Translations under genes and position numbers: made by a program | The notes under the pieces: generated by a model | What the model was told of the DNA's origin: nothing | What the model saw: only the letters and a program-made list of their open reading frames with translations | Databases searched by the model: none | Shown here: positions 8,158 to 16,766 of the stretch, piece by piece | Layout of the letters: every line of letters begins with the position of its first letter | Numbering within the stretch: the stretch's first letter is position 1 | Source of the DNA: Flavobacterium hercynium | GTDB lineage: Bacteria > Bacteroidota > Bacteroidia > Flavobacteriales > Flavobacteriaceae | Assembly: GCF_002217285.1 (NCBI RefSeq) | Contig: NZ_MUGW01000034.1 | Location: 1 to 64,000, forward strand | Direction of reading: 5' to 3' | DNA: 64,000 nt

Positions 8158-8823
8158 ATGAAACCATTTTTCAGATCATTCTGTATTCTTCTACTTCTTA
8201 CTTTCAATATTTTTATCGGTTTTGGTCAACAAATAGCTTCTAAAGATCAAACTTATATCTTTTTTCTACACAATAAATTTATTGAAGAACAGGATTTGAA
8301 TATCGCTCATCCTGAATATGGACGAGCAGAATACAATGAAATTTTAAATTCATTTAAAAAAGATCATTTTGTTGTTTTTAGTGAAAAAAGAAGCAAAAAT
8401 ACCAACGTACCTAAATATGCTAAAAAAATTGTTAAGCAAATAAAGAAACTAATAAATGAAGGGGTTTCTCCAAATAAAGTAACTGTTATAGGAACTTCAA
8501 AAGGCGGCCATATTGCACAATATATTTCAACTTATTTAGCAAATCCTAATGTAAATTTTGTTTTTGTTGGAAGTGTTGGAAAAACTGACACTGAACAAAA
8601 TCCACAGATTAATTTTTGCGGAAATATCTTAAATATATATGAAAAATCAGATGACTATGGAGTTTCCGCTATTAAAAGAAAAGAAACTTCAAAATTGAAA
8701 ATAAATCACTTTAAAGAAATTGAGTTGAATACTAACCTTAAACACGGCTTTTTATTTAAAGCATTAGACGAATGGCTTGTTCCGAGTAAAAAATGGGCAA
8801 AGGGTAATTATGATCTGAACTAA
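8158..8823 (+). CDS. Secreted alpha/beta-hydrolase-like protein
   Basis: A 221-aa protein with a signal peptide (residues 1-23, ending GFGQ). A nucleophile-elbow motif GTSKGG with a plausible catalytic Ser follows a VTVIG strand, as in alpha/beta hydrolases; a late GHGF-like segment (KHGFLFKALDEW) could supply the His. No specific substrate can be named. It stands alone between the terminator at 8077 and a 364-base gene-free gap. Confidence 0.6.
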   Translation: MKPFFRSFCILLLLTFNIFIGFGQQIASKDQTYIFFLHNKFIEEQDLNIAHPEYGRAEYNEILNSFKKDHFVVFSEKRSKNTNVPKYAKKIVKQIKKLINEGVSPNKVTVIGTSKGGHIAQYISTYLANPNVNFVFVGSVGKTDTEQNPQINFCGNILNIYEKSDDYGVSAIKRKETSKLKINHFKEIELNTNLKHGFLFKALDEWLVPSKKWAKGNYDLN

Positions 8824-9187
8824 AAAAAGTAACAAATACAAAACGATATTTTTACGATAATCTGACGTTTTTTTGACCTTCAGAATTTATTACACCATAA
8901 AAAAATAAGTGTTTTCAAATTCTGTCAGCAATTAATTCTACAATTTCTATAAAAATTACTGTTTTTGGCGCCTACTATTACGATTTCATTCTGCTTTTTC
9001 TAACGGTAATTTCAATATTTGTGATAATATAAGCGACTCATCAAATTTTGTTAATCTCCGTTTGGCTTTCAATTTGTTTGATTAACTTTGTTGGGCACGT
9101 TAACTTTTACAAAATGTCCTAAATAAATTTTACAAGTAGAAAAGTAAAATAGCACATTTCGTAAAATAAAAAAATTAGAAATTTTAT
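8824..9187. other. 364-base gap; promoter only
   Basis: No coding potential is seen on either strand. It contains AT-rich DNA, a weak AAAACG...CGTTTTTTT stem near 8842-8873 that may terminate the upstream gene, and the well-formed promoter at 9061-9090. Confidence 0.6.
9061..9090 (+). promoter_or_regulatory. Promoter (TTTG...TAACTTTG) for the thioredoxin-like gene
   Basis: TTTG at 9061-9064 and TAACTTTG at 9083-9090 are 18 bases apart, a close match to the Bacteroidota consensus. The implied leader before the ATG at 9188 is about 90 nucleotides. Confidence 0.65.
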
Positions 9188-9682
9188 ATGAAACAAATCA
9201 CACTTATTTTAATTGCGTTCATCACTTTTTCATGTACGCAAGCTCAGAAAACAAGTTTCTCAAAAGAAGCTTTGTCTGAGAAATTAGCAGCAACTGATGG
9301 AAGTCAGGTTACTTTTAAAAACATTTTAAAAAAATACAAAGGCAAAACTGTTGTTATCGAAGTTTGGGCTTCATGGTGCGGTGATTGCGTAAAAGCAATG
9401 CCAAAATTAAAAGAACTTCAGGCAAATCATACTGATGTTTCGTACCTGTTTCTTTCTGCTGATAAGACAGCTGATAAATGGAAAGCCGGAATCGAAAAAC
9501 ACGAATTAAAAGGAGATCATTATTTGATTAACGACGGTATGAAAGGTGTTTTTGGAAAAACAATCGACTTAGACTGGATTCCAAGATACATTATCGTTGA
9601 CAAAACTGGAAAGATAGCTTTATACCGTGCTATAGAAACTGATTTTGAAAAAATCAATGAGACTTTGAATAGTCTGAAGTAA
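9188..9682 (+). CDS. TlpA-like thioredoxin-fold lipoprotein
   Basis: A 164-aa envelope thiol-disulfide protein. The signal peptide ends in a lipobox-like FSC (C16). The redox motif is WCGDC in a WASWCGDC context, near residue 62, followed by KAMPKL containing the usual cis-Pro region further on (DWIPRYIIVD). Such proteins reduce periplasmic disulfides or help cytochrome maturation; the partner is unknown. It lies 65 bases upstream of tpiA with no terminator between them. Confidence 0.85.
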   Translation: MKQITLILIAFITFSCTQAQKTSFSKEALSEKLAATDGSQVTFKNILKKYKGKTVVIEVWASWCGDCVKAMPKLKELQANHTDVSYLFLSADKTADKWKAGIEKHELKGDHYLINDGMKGVFGKTIDLDWIPRYIIVDKTGKIALYRAIETDFEKINETLNSLK

Positions 9683-9747
9683 CATTATTTCTGCATTCAT
9701 TATACAAGAGCAAAAAACAAAAAAGAATAAAATAAAAACTTATCAAT

Positions 9748-10500
9748 ATGAGAAAAAAGATCGTTGCAGGAAACTGGAAAATGCATAAAAACGCAGCACA
9801 AACAGAAGAACTTTTAAGCGAATTAATTACTAAAATACCAGCACAAACTACTGCTCAGGTAATTGTTGCTCCAACATTTGTAAATTTACAAGCGGCTGTA
9901 GCTAAAGTAAAAAACACTACAATTGGTGTTGCTGCTCAAAATGTTCACCAAGCTGAAGGCGGTGCATTTACAGGAGAAATTTCTGCAGATATGTTAACTA
10001 GTATTGGTGTAAACAATGTAATTCTTGGTCACTCTGAGCGTAGAGCTATTTTTAACGAAACTGACGCTTTAATTGCTAGTAAAGTTGATACTGCATTGAA
10101 ACATGATTTGACTGTAATTTTCTGTTTTGGTGAAGAATTAAAAGATCGTCAATCAGGAAATCATTTTAATATTGTTGAAAACCAATTGCGTGACGGATTA
10201 TTCCACATCGCTAAAGAAGCATGGGCTAAAGTTGTTTTAGCGTATGAGCCGGTTTGGGCTATTGGAACAGGAGAAACAGCCTCTCCGGAACAAGCACAAG
10301 AAATGCACGAATTTATTAGAGAAACTGTTCGTAAAGCTTTTGGAGCTGATATCGCTGACGAAGTTTCAATTTTATACGGTGGTTCTGTAAAACCAGATAA
10401 TGCTAAGGAAATTTTCTCTAAACCAGACGTAGACGGTGGTCTGATTGGTGGAGCAGCTTTAAAAGCTGATGACTTCTTAGCTATCGTTACTGCTATCTAA
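9748..10500 (+). CDS. tpiA: Triosephosphate isomerase
   Basis: A 250-aa glycolytic TIM-barrel enzyme interconverting dihydroxyacetone phosphate and glyceraldehyde 3-phosphate. The catalytic Lys is in GNWKMH, the electrophilic His in LGHSERR, the catalytic Glu in AYEPVWAIGTG (with loop 6), and the phosphate-binding YGGSV and GGLIGGA motifs are intact. A strong terminator follows 20 bases after the stop. Confidence 0.98.
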   Translation: MRKKIVAGNWKMHKNAAQTEELLSELITKIPAQTTAQVIVAPTFVNLQAAVAKVKNTTIGVAAQNVHQAEGGAFTGEISADMLTSIGVNNVILGHSERRAIFNETDALIASKVDTALKHDLTVIFCFGEELKDRQSGNHFNIVENQLRDGLFHIAKEAWAKVVLAYEPVWAIGTGETASPEQAQEMHEFIRETVRKAFGADIADEVSILYGGSVKPDNAKEIFSKPDVDGGLIGGAALKADDFLAIVTAI

Positions 10501-10520
10501 TTTTTAGCAAATACTATCAG

Positions 10521-10549
10521 AAAGCGTTCGCATTGCGGACGCTTTTTTT
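10521..10549 (+). terminator. Intrinsic terminator after tpiA
   Basis: An 11-bp GC-rich stem (AAAGCGTTCGC/GCGGACGCTTT, one G-T pair) with a 3-base loop and a seven-T tail. Confidence 0.92.
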
Positions 10550-10607
10550 GTTTATAAATCCAGCTAATTATATCATTTATTTTTAAGCAACTTCTGCTTT
10601 CGATTCT

Positions 10608-10615
10608 TACCTTTG
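10608..10615 (+). promoter_or_regulatory. -7 box (TACCTTTG) for prmA
   Basis: An exact TAnnTTTG match 15 bases before the prmA ATG, giving a very short leader. Confidence 0.5.
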
Positions 10616-10629
10616 CAAAAAAATTATTT

Positions 10630-11463
10630 ATGTCGAATATATATTTGGGGTACCATTTTACAATTGAACCAAAAGAATTAGGTTCAGAAATTTTAATTGC
10701 GGAATTAGGCGAAAAAGCGTTTGAAAGTTTTACTGAAACAGAAAACGGAATTTCGGCTTTTGTAAAGAAAGATTTATGGGATGAGAATATTCTTGATGAC
10801 ATTTATATCTTAGAATCTGAAGATTTCAAAATTGAATATACCGTTGAAGAAATTGATCAGGTAAACTGGAATGAAGAATGGGAAAAGAATTTTGAAGCGA
10901 TTGATGTTGACGGAAAATGTCATGTTCGTGCACCTTTTCACGAAAAAACAAACGCTGAATTTGACATTATTATTGAGCCTAAAATGAGTTTTGGAACAGG
11001 ACATCATGAAACAACTCACATGATGATTCAGCATTTGCTTGAAACTGATGTAAAAGGTTTAAAGACACTTGATATGGGATGCGGAACTGCTATTCTTGCT
11101 ATTCTTGCCGAAATGAAAGGTGCTGAACCTATTGATGCGATTGATATTGATAATTGGTGTTATTTAAACTCTATTGAAAATGCAGAGCGCAATAATTGTA
11201 AACATATTACCGTTTACGAAGGTGACGCGGCATTATTAGCAGGTAAAAGTTACGATTTGATCATTGCTAATATCAACAGAAATATTCTATTGAATGATAT
11301 GCAGCATTATGTTGATTGTTTAAATCCAAACGGAACGTTGCTTTTAAGCGGTTTTTATGAAGAAGACATTCCCTTTATCGATGCTTCCTGCACTGAAAAA
11401 GGATTAAAATATGTTAAAAAGTTTCAAAGAAACAACTGGGTTTCATTAAAATACGTAAATTAG
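10630..11463 (+). CDS. prmA: Ribosomal protein L11 methyltransferase
   Basis: A 277-aa class I SAM-dependent methyltransferase. The AdoMet-binding motif DMGCGTAILAI lies near residue 150, preceded by the family-specific SFGTGHHETT and followed by NINRNILL, the catalytic NxN(R) segment. It trimethylates ribosomal protein L11 in the cytoplasm. The N-terminal substrate-recognition domain is present, so the length is normal for Bacteroidota. clpS follows 38 bases later. Confidence 0.93.
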   Translation: MSNIYLGYHFTIEPKELGSEILIAELGEKAFESFTETENGISAFVKKDLWDENILDDIYILESEDFKIEYTVEEIDQVNWNEEWEKNFEAIDVDGKCHVRAPFHEKTNAEFDIIIEPKMSFGTGHHETTHMMIQHLLETDVKGLKTLDMGCGTAILAILAEMKGAEPIDAIDIDNWCYLNSIENAERNNCKHITVYEGDAALLAGKSYDLIIANINRNILLNDMQHYVDCLNPNGTLLLSGFYEEDIPFIDASCTEKGLKYVKKFQRNNWVSLKYVN

Positions 11464-11501
11464 TTACTAGTAATTACAACAGTACAAAAACCTAAAAAAA
11501 A

Positions 11502-11777
11502 ATGAGTACTAAAGAAAAAGTAAGAGAAAGAGTTCGCGAAAGAGAAGCGACAAGTTTTAATAACGAAATCATTGTTTATAATGATGATGTAAACACTTTT
11601 GATCACGTAATCGATACTTTAATGCGTGTTTGCAGTCATACGCCTGAACAAGCAGAACAATGCTCTTTAATTGTACATTACAACGGAAAATGCACTGTAA
11701 AAACAGGGCCAATGGATAAGTTAAAACCACAATGTACACAACTTTTAGAAGCAGGACTAAGCGCTGAAATCGTTTAA
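11502..11777 (+). CDS. clpS: ATP-dependent Clp protease adaptor ClpS
   Basis: A 91-aa adaptor delivering N-degron substrates to ClpAP/ClpCP. The conserved YNDDVNTFDHVI motif forms the edge of the N-terminal residue pocket, and the later CSLIVHYNGKCTV segment matches the family. The first ~20 residues are highly charged and probably disordered, as in other ClpS proteins. It is likely cotranscribed with prmA and ends at a perfect terminator. Confidence 0.92.
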   Translation: MSTKEKVRERVREREATSFNNEIIVYNDDVNTFDHVIDTLMRVCSHTPEQAEQCSLIVHYNGKCTVKTGPMDKLKPQCTQLLEAGLSAEIV

Positions 11778-11790
11778 TTTCAAATAATTT

Positions 11791-11840
11791 AAAAAACATT
11801 CAATTTTATTCTATATTTGAATAAAATTGAATGTTTTTTT
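11791..11840 (+). terminator. Long perfect terminator after clpS
   Basis: An uninterrupted stem of about 18 bp (AAACATTCAATTTTATTC and its complement) with a 7-base loop, then seven T residues. It overlaps a spurious upstream TTG start (11827) for the next gene, which argues for the ATG at 11887. Confidence 0.93.
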
Positions 11841-11886
11841 ATGTAGAAATGCTTACTCCCTCTCAAACCAAATTCATAATCAAACT

Positions 11887-12561
11887 ATGAAAAGCACCTT
11901 TTTTTTTAAAATCTACATTGGCTTTAGTGTTTTTTATCTCCTTTTATTATTTATAGGATACGATTATCTGGACATCTACCTAAAACCTATTTTAATACCT
12001 TTACTCGGTTTTGGTGTATATTCTTTTAAAAATTTCAAATTAAAAAATACACTTTTAGCCGGATTACTTTTTTCCTGGATTGGAGATGTCATTTTACTTT
12101 TTTCAGATATAGCCGAGCTCTACTTCATACTTGGATTAGTTGCTTTTCTCATTTCGCATCTTATGTACTGTATGCTTTTAAATGAACAGACTAAAGGCAA
12201 AACCATAAAAAACAAAAATCCGTTAATTATTGGCAGTCTCTTTATTGCGTTATATCTTGTTGTTATTATTACTATTTTATTTCCGCATTTAGGTCATTTA
12301 AAAGTTCCCGTACTTGTGTACGCCTGCATAATTTTAATTATGCTTTTGTTTGCTTTTAATGGCTTTCTGGTTTGGAAAAAATCTGGAAAGAATTATGTTC
12401 TATTTGGTGCTGTTATTTTTGTGTTTTCAGATACCATTCTGGCATTCGATAAATTTTACCATCCTATCCAAAAAAGTTCATTTTTAATCATGCTAACCTA
12501 TCTTGTGGCACAATATCTGATTATAATTGGTGTATTAAAACTCAATTCAAACAAATCATGA
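11887..12561 (+). CDS. YhhN-family membrane protein (lysoplasmalogenase-like)
   Basis: A 224-aa integral membrane protein with about eight hydrophobic helices. The WIGDVILLF and FSDTILAFDKF segments carry the conserved acidic residues of the YhhN/TMEM86 family, some members of which hydrolyse the vinyl-ether bond of lysoplasmalogens. Activity here is inferred from family only. The ATG at 11887 is preferred because an upstream TTG at 11827 falls inside the clpS terminator. It overlaps the next gene by 4 bases (ATGA). Confidence 0.8.
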   Translation: MKSTFFFKIYIGFSVFYLLLLFIGYDYLDIYLKPILIPLLGFGVYSFKNFKLKNTLLAGLLFSWIGDVILLFSDIAELYFILGLVAFLISHLMYCMLLNEQTKGKTIKNKNPLIIGSLFIALYLVVIITILFPHLGHLKVPVLVYACIILIMLLFAFNGFLVWKKSGKNYVLFGAVIFVFSDTILAFDKFYHPIQKSSFLIMLTYLVAQYLIIIGVLKLNSNKS

Positions 12562-13010
12562 AAAAAATAGTACTATTTATCATCCTTCTCATTACGGTAA
12601 CTTCTTGCGTAAGTACGCGATCTACTTTAAAAAATGTAGATGATAATGCTCCTGATTTAGTTTTAAAGAAAAACAATACCTTTGCTATTACACTATTTAG
12701 CACTGATAAAAAATATGGTTACGATCCGGATTATCCGATTAATATTTTTTACAGAAATACAAAAGACGAAGCCTTGAATGAAGGACGCTTTTTAAATGCA
12801 TTGGCAGGCCCAAATGGCGAAAAGATAACGTATACACGTTTAGAGACCTGTTGCCCATTTCCAACAAAACGAAGCGATATGGGAGCCGGATTTTTGAATG
12901 TTTATGAATTGAAATGGGAAGGACAAAAAAAACCTGTTATACTGTATCTAAATATCTATGAAAAAGGAATTCTGATGGTTCCGATGGGATTGAGTTTAAA
13001 GAAAGAATAG
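12558..13010 (+). CDS. Hypothetical lipoprotein coupled to the YhhN gene
   Basis: A 150-aa protein with a lipoprotein signal peptide (VTSC, near C17). The mature part contains a TRLETCCPFPTKRSDMG segment with adjacent cysteines. I do not recognise a characterised family. The start overlaps the stop of the YhhN-family gene in an ATGA, so translation is probably coupled. Confidence 0.7.
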   Translation: MKKIVLFIILLITVTSCVSTRSTLKNVDDNAPDLVLKKNNTFAITLFSTDKKYGYDPDYPINIFYRNTKDEALNEGRFLNALAGPNGEKITYTRLETCCPFPTKRSDMGAGFLNVYELKWEGQKKPVILYLNIYEKGILMVPMGLSLKKE

Positions 13011-13066
13011 TGTTTTATTTGCAGTTTGTTAGTTTATAAAGATTACCTATTAAATTTTAAAACATA

Positions 13067-13858
13067 ATGGAACAGTCAAAAAATCAGAATCTAATTGAAG
13101 CTCCCGGTTTTAATTTACAACACTATTTAGACAGAATTGCGTTTTCCGGTACCCCCGAAATAACAATTTCAGGTATTACAAAACTTATGCAATCACAGTT
13201 GTTTACTGTTCCGTTTGAAAATTTAGATGTTCAGGCCGGTAAAGTAATTTCTTTGAATGGTGATGCAATTGTTGATCAGATTGTGCACAAAAAAAGAGGT
13301 GGTTATTGCTATCAGATCAACGGACTTTTTTCTTTAGTGCTGCAAGAAATAGGTGTTCCGCATTATTACGTTGCTGCACGTCCTATGGTAAATCCGGGAC
13401 AAAATCCTAAAACTCATTTGGCGATAATTGCCAGCATTGAAGGCGATAACTATTTGATTGATTTGGGTTTTGGCGGTAACAGTATTCGAAAACCTTTCAA
13501 GCTGAGCCAAATCGGCATAGAAACGCAACATGATTTTGACACCTTTATTTTGGAAAAAACTGAAGGCAATGAATTTTTACTAAAAGTTTTAATCGCAAAA
13601 GAATGGTCTGATTTATATTCTTTTGACCTTGTACAGCAACAATGGATTGATTTTAAACCTGCTAATCATTACAATTATTCCCATCCTGATTCTTTTTTTG
13701 TACAAAACAGAATCGTTGTACTGCAAAATGAATCAGGCAAAAAGATCCTAATTAAAAATGCGGTCAAATCGGTTGTAAATGGTGTAAGCAGCATTACTTC
13801 TTTTGAAGAGAATGAAGTTAATACTGTTTTAGAAACTGAATTCAGCTTAAAATTATAA
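13067..13858 (+). CDS. Arylamine N-acetyltransferase
   Basis: A 263-aa NAT-family enzyme transferring acetyl from acetyl-CoA to arylamines or hydrazines. The catalytic triad is visible: Cys in RGGYCYQING, His in PKTHLAII and Asp in LIDLGFGG. Typical length is 250-280 aa. The natural substrate in this organism is unknown. It is followed by a 300-base gap and the secretion module. Confidence 0.92.
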   Translation: MEQSKNQNLIEAPGFNLQHYLDRIAFSGTPEITISGITKLMQSQLFTVPFENLDVQAGKVISLNGDAIVDQIVHKKRGGYCYQINGLFSLVLQEIGVPHYYVAARPMVNPGQNPKTHLAIIASIEGDNYLIDLGFGGNSIRKPFKLSQIGIETQHDFDTFILEKTEGNEFLLKVLIAKEWSDLYSFDLVQQQWIDFKPANHYNYSHPDSFFVQNRIVVLQNESGKKILIKNAVKSVVNGVSSITSFEENEVNTVLETEFSLKL

Positions 13859-14158
13859 AAAAGGTACTGCTTCGCACTTCTTGATTGCTTAAATCAAAGC
13901 CTACTCCTATTCCTACATTACTTCAATGTACGCTTTTTCTATTTAAAGTTAATATCTAACTTATAGAAAAACAAAGACTTATGTACGAAATTATCTTTTA
14001 ATCAGTATTTTATTAAAAATTATTACAGAAATTTCAGATTCAAATATTATATTTTTATTAAATTCGCAAAGTATACCTACATTAATAATGAGTTAAAAGG
14101 TTTAACTCGTATGTCTAATTAAAAATCCTATTGCCCATGATTTACAAAAAACTTAACA
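13859..14158. other. 300-base gap before the type VI module
   Basis: No ORF is supported. The gap is AT-rich and carries an operator-like palindrome at 14090-14108 (GAGTTAAA-AGG-TTTAACTC). I found no convincing TAnnTTTG box here. Confidence 0.5.
14090..14108. promoter_or_regulatory. Palindrome upstream of tssN
   Basis: A perfect inverted repeat with 8-bp arms and a 3-base spacer, 50 bases before the tssN start. It has no T-run, so an operator is likelier than a terminator. The position suggests control of the secretion module. Confidence 0.4.
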
Positions 14159-15106
14159 ATGGTAAAAAAACATTTACTAGAACTCCTCGATCCTACACTG
14201 ATCGTATTTTTGGCAGTTATTGCTGCTCTATGTGTAATCCTTACGATTGTCTTTTCTGATAAAGTACAGGAATTTTCAACAAAGTATAAAAAGAGCTTTT
14301 ATGCCTACATTTTATCCTTTGTCCTCATTTACGCGCTACTTGCTTTTTTAGCGCACAATAAATTGTTTGAAGAAGTTACTCATGAATTTCTTTTCTATCA
14401 GGTCGTATCATTCTTACTGGGAATTTTACACTGTTGGCTATACCGCTTTAGTTTTGCGGAATTTAACACCAAAAACATTTTTATAGAACTACTCTTTGCT
14501 TTTTTAGTAATTCTCTATTCCAGTATCTTATTTACGATTATTTACACTGCCTTAAACGGAATTTATTTTACGTATTTAATGTGTATTCATTTCGTGTTAT
14601 TCCTTTGTCCTACAGGAATCAACATATCATTTAACTATATGATGCTGATCCCTCCAAAGCAGTATGCTACCTGGCAAATTCCGAATAAAGAGTTCCCCTA
14701 TCCAGAGATTGAACCAGAAGAAATGCAAAATCTGGCGCTCATAACTTTACTGATTCACAAGCAGGAAGACAGTAAAAATTATAGTTCTATCAGAACCAAA
14801 GGTCCACTCCGAATGGATTTTGGTAATTTGTTTTATCAAACCCTTACCAATTACAATGCTCGTAATACTCAAAATCCTATTGCTTTAAAGCATAATGGGG
14901 AAAATTGTCATTGGGTGTTTTTTAAGCAGCCAAAATGGTATGAAAGTGCCAGATATGTCGATGCAAAATATACGCTGGGAATGAATGGTATAACAGAAAA
15001 CACTGTTATTATTTGTGTCAGACATAAAAGAGAAATTTCACAAGCAGAAAAAATGGATATAATTGAAGAAGAAGATTTTTTATACACGCCTAAAGCGAAA
15101 GAATAA
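14159..15106 (+). CDS. tssN: Type VI secretion system protein TssN
   Basis: A 315-aa protein recognised as TssN, a membrane component specific to the Bacteroidota (subtype iii) T6SS. Residues ~12-160 contain five hydrophobic helices. The soluble C-terminal part has the family pattern MDFGNLFYQTLTNYNARN followed by WVFFKQP and a final VIICVRHKRE. TssN is thought to belong to the envelope complex that replaces TssJLM. No other core genes (tssB/C/K/F/G/H) are in the window, so this copy is separated from them or is a second copy. Confidence 0.8.
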   Translation: MVKKHLLELLDPTLIVFLAVIAALCVILTIVFSDKVQEFSTKYKKSFYAYILSFVLIYALLAFLAHNKLFEEVTHEFLFYQVVSFLLGILHCWLYRFSFAEFNTKNIFIELLFAFLVILYSSILFTIIYTALNGIYFTYLMCIHFVLFLCPTGINISFNYMMLIPPKQYATWQIPNKEFPYPEIEPEEMQNLALITLLIHKQEDSKNYSSIRTKGPLRMDFGNLFYQTLTNYNARNTQNPIALKHNGENCHWVFFKQPKWYESARYVDAKYTLGMNGITENTVIICVRHKREISQAEKMDIIEEEDFLYTPKAKE

Positions 15107-15139
15107 ATACAAGCCTTTTGAAAATTAAAACTTTTTCTA

Positions 15140-16189
15140 ATGAAATTTTTCCCGGAAATTGATGAGCATTATTATGATAAGTTCCGCACTTACCAGCTCA
15201 CAAAAGGAGATACACTAGTTGGTGTGTCTCAAAAACTCAATATAGATGCAAGCGAGATCAGAAGATACCATAACAGATATTGCGATGAAAGAGATTTAAT
15301 CGAAAAAGATTTTAAAGGTCATACCAAATTTTTGATTCTGGCTCCTGAAAAAACGGAAGCCAATTTAGCAAAACCTACTAGTCCTAAATCACAAAATGTC
15401 AATTTTGGATCGGCTACTTCTTTGCCGTTTTTTCCAAAAGATATTCAGAAAGATTATAGCGTCAAATATACTTTTAAGACGCAGGATCTAACTGAAAAAT
15501 TAGAAATGGGAATACGAGTGAAATGGCTCAATACAGACGTGAACAATTATCACTTAATTGAAATCCGAAAATCTGTTAACCTTTTTGTAAACAACAATAT
15601 GCCTGATACTATAATGGATGAAATTGGTGCAAAAATGGTACAGGTTTTATATCCGCTTCAAATTATTGTCGATCCGTCCGGTAAATGTATTGATGTTTTC
15701 AATGACAAGGAAATTCGCAATCGATGGGAGAGCAAAAAGATAGAATTATTGCAGGATTACGAAAATGGAATTATTCCGATATATATGAAAAATTGCCAAT
15801 TAGCCTTAGAAAGTGCTGAATCGCTGTTTCAGCTTCTAAAATCAGATTATTTTTTGAGATCGTTTTTTAATGGTATTCATACTTCTTATACAGAGGAAGG
15901 CATTTTTGAACATAAAGTTTATTTTCCAGTACTCAACAACAAAGAATCTCAATTTCTGGTAAAGCAAAAAATAGATTCTTGCTTAAACGAAGCCAGGCTC
16001 ATTAAAGTAGAACAAAAAGGAAATTGTATAAATACCAATGCTCAAAATCAACTCATTGACGGAAGTTATATCTCAACTTATTTCTTAGATCCTCACTCCT
16101 ATTTCATAGAAAAAATGGAATTGGAATGTCGTCTCGAATTAGAGAAAACTTTCGAATTACGTATAGAAATCGAAGCCATAAAAAACTAG
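15140..16189 (+). CDS. T6SS-associated LysM-like protein
   Basis: A 349-aa soluble protein without a signal peptide. Residues ~15-65 (YQLTKGDTLVGVSQKLNIDASEIRRYHN) look like a LysM-type fold, resembling the LysM-like domain found near phage and T6SS spike components. The remaining ~280 residues are not recognised. It lies 33 bases after tssN and 76 bases before the DUF4280 gene, so it probably helps build or load the spike. It need not bind peptidoglycan. Confidence 0.65.
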   Translation: MKFFPEIDEHYYDKFRTYQLTKGDTLVGVSQKLNIDASEIRRYHNRYCDERDLIEKDFKGHTKFLILAPEKTEANLAKPTSPKSQNVNFGSATSLPFFPKDIQKDYSVKYTFKTQDLTEKLEMGIRVKWLNTDVNNYHLIEIRKSVNLFVNNNMPDTIMDEIGAKMVQVLYPLQIIVDPSGKCIDVFNDKEIRNRWESKKIELLQDYENGIIPIYMKNCQLALESAESLFQLLKSDYFLRSFFNGIHTSYTEEGIFEHKVYFPVLNNKESQFLVKQKIDSCLNEARLIKVEQKGNCINTNAQNQLIDGSYISTYFLDPHSYFIEKMELECRLELEKTFELRIEIEAIKN

Positions 16190-16265
16190 AAACCCCGAAG
16201 CGGCCACTATTTTTTGCCTCAAAATTAAATATAAGCCGAATTATAATTCTAAAAGCCATAACAGT

Positions 16266-16754
16266 ATGAGCAAAAAATATGTGGTTGTTAACGGTGCAAC
16301 CTTAAAATGCCAATTTAACGTTGAAAAGAAAACTGATGTTCTTAAAGTAAAATCACACCAAAAGCACTTTGCTAATGATAAAGAGGCGCAAAAAAAACTC
16401 ATTGCCACGAGTAAAGAAATTGGACAAACAATGGAGAAAAACTCTTTTGGAAAATGCCAAATGCAACCCGATGGTAAAGGTGACTTTCTTCCGTGTCAGG
16501 CGGTCATTACACAATGGAGCAATGCGTATCAAAAGGTAATCCTAAGTAACCAAGGTCAAATATTAACCGAAGACAGTAAAGCAACCTGTCCTATTGGTGG
16601 TCCTGATTGCATTACAGTAGCACATCATGGTCAAAAGATTGAACCCGGGAAACAAAATGCAATGAGTGCTAAGCCTTATTTGAGCAATCAGATCAATCCT
16701 TTGGTGAACATGAAAAAATTTCAGAATGAGTTAGTGGATGATGATATAGTTTAA
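16266..16754 (+). CDS. DUF4280 PAAR-like spike-tip protein
   Basis: A 162-aa protein of the DUF4280 (PAAR-like) family. It starts with a VVNGATLKCQF motif and has conserved cysteine/glycine motifs: GKCQMQPDGKGDFLPCQAVI and LTEDSKATCPIGGPDCI. These form the metal-binding conical tip in PAAR-like proteins. In subtype iii systems such proteins sharpen the VgrG spike and carry effectors. It is 12 bases upstream of the large effector gene, the usual order for a tip and its cargo. Confidence 0.82.
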   Translation: MSKKYVVVNGATLKCQFNVEKKTDVLKVKSHQKHFANDKEAQKKLIATSKEIGQTMEKNSFGKCQMQPDGKGDFLPCQAVITQWSNAYQKVILSNQGQILTEDSKATCPIGGPDCITVAHHGQKIEPGKQNAMSAKPYLSNQINPLVNMKKFQNELVDDDIV

Positions 16755-16766
16755 AACGAAATAGAA

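Noticed and set aside
11827..11886. Upstream TTG extension of the YhhN-family gene
   Set aside because: The TTG lies inside the clpS terminator stem, so it would not be transcribed as a start; the ATG at 11887 opens a normal first membrane helix.
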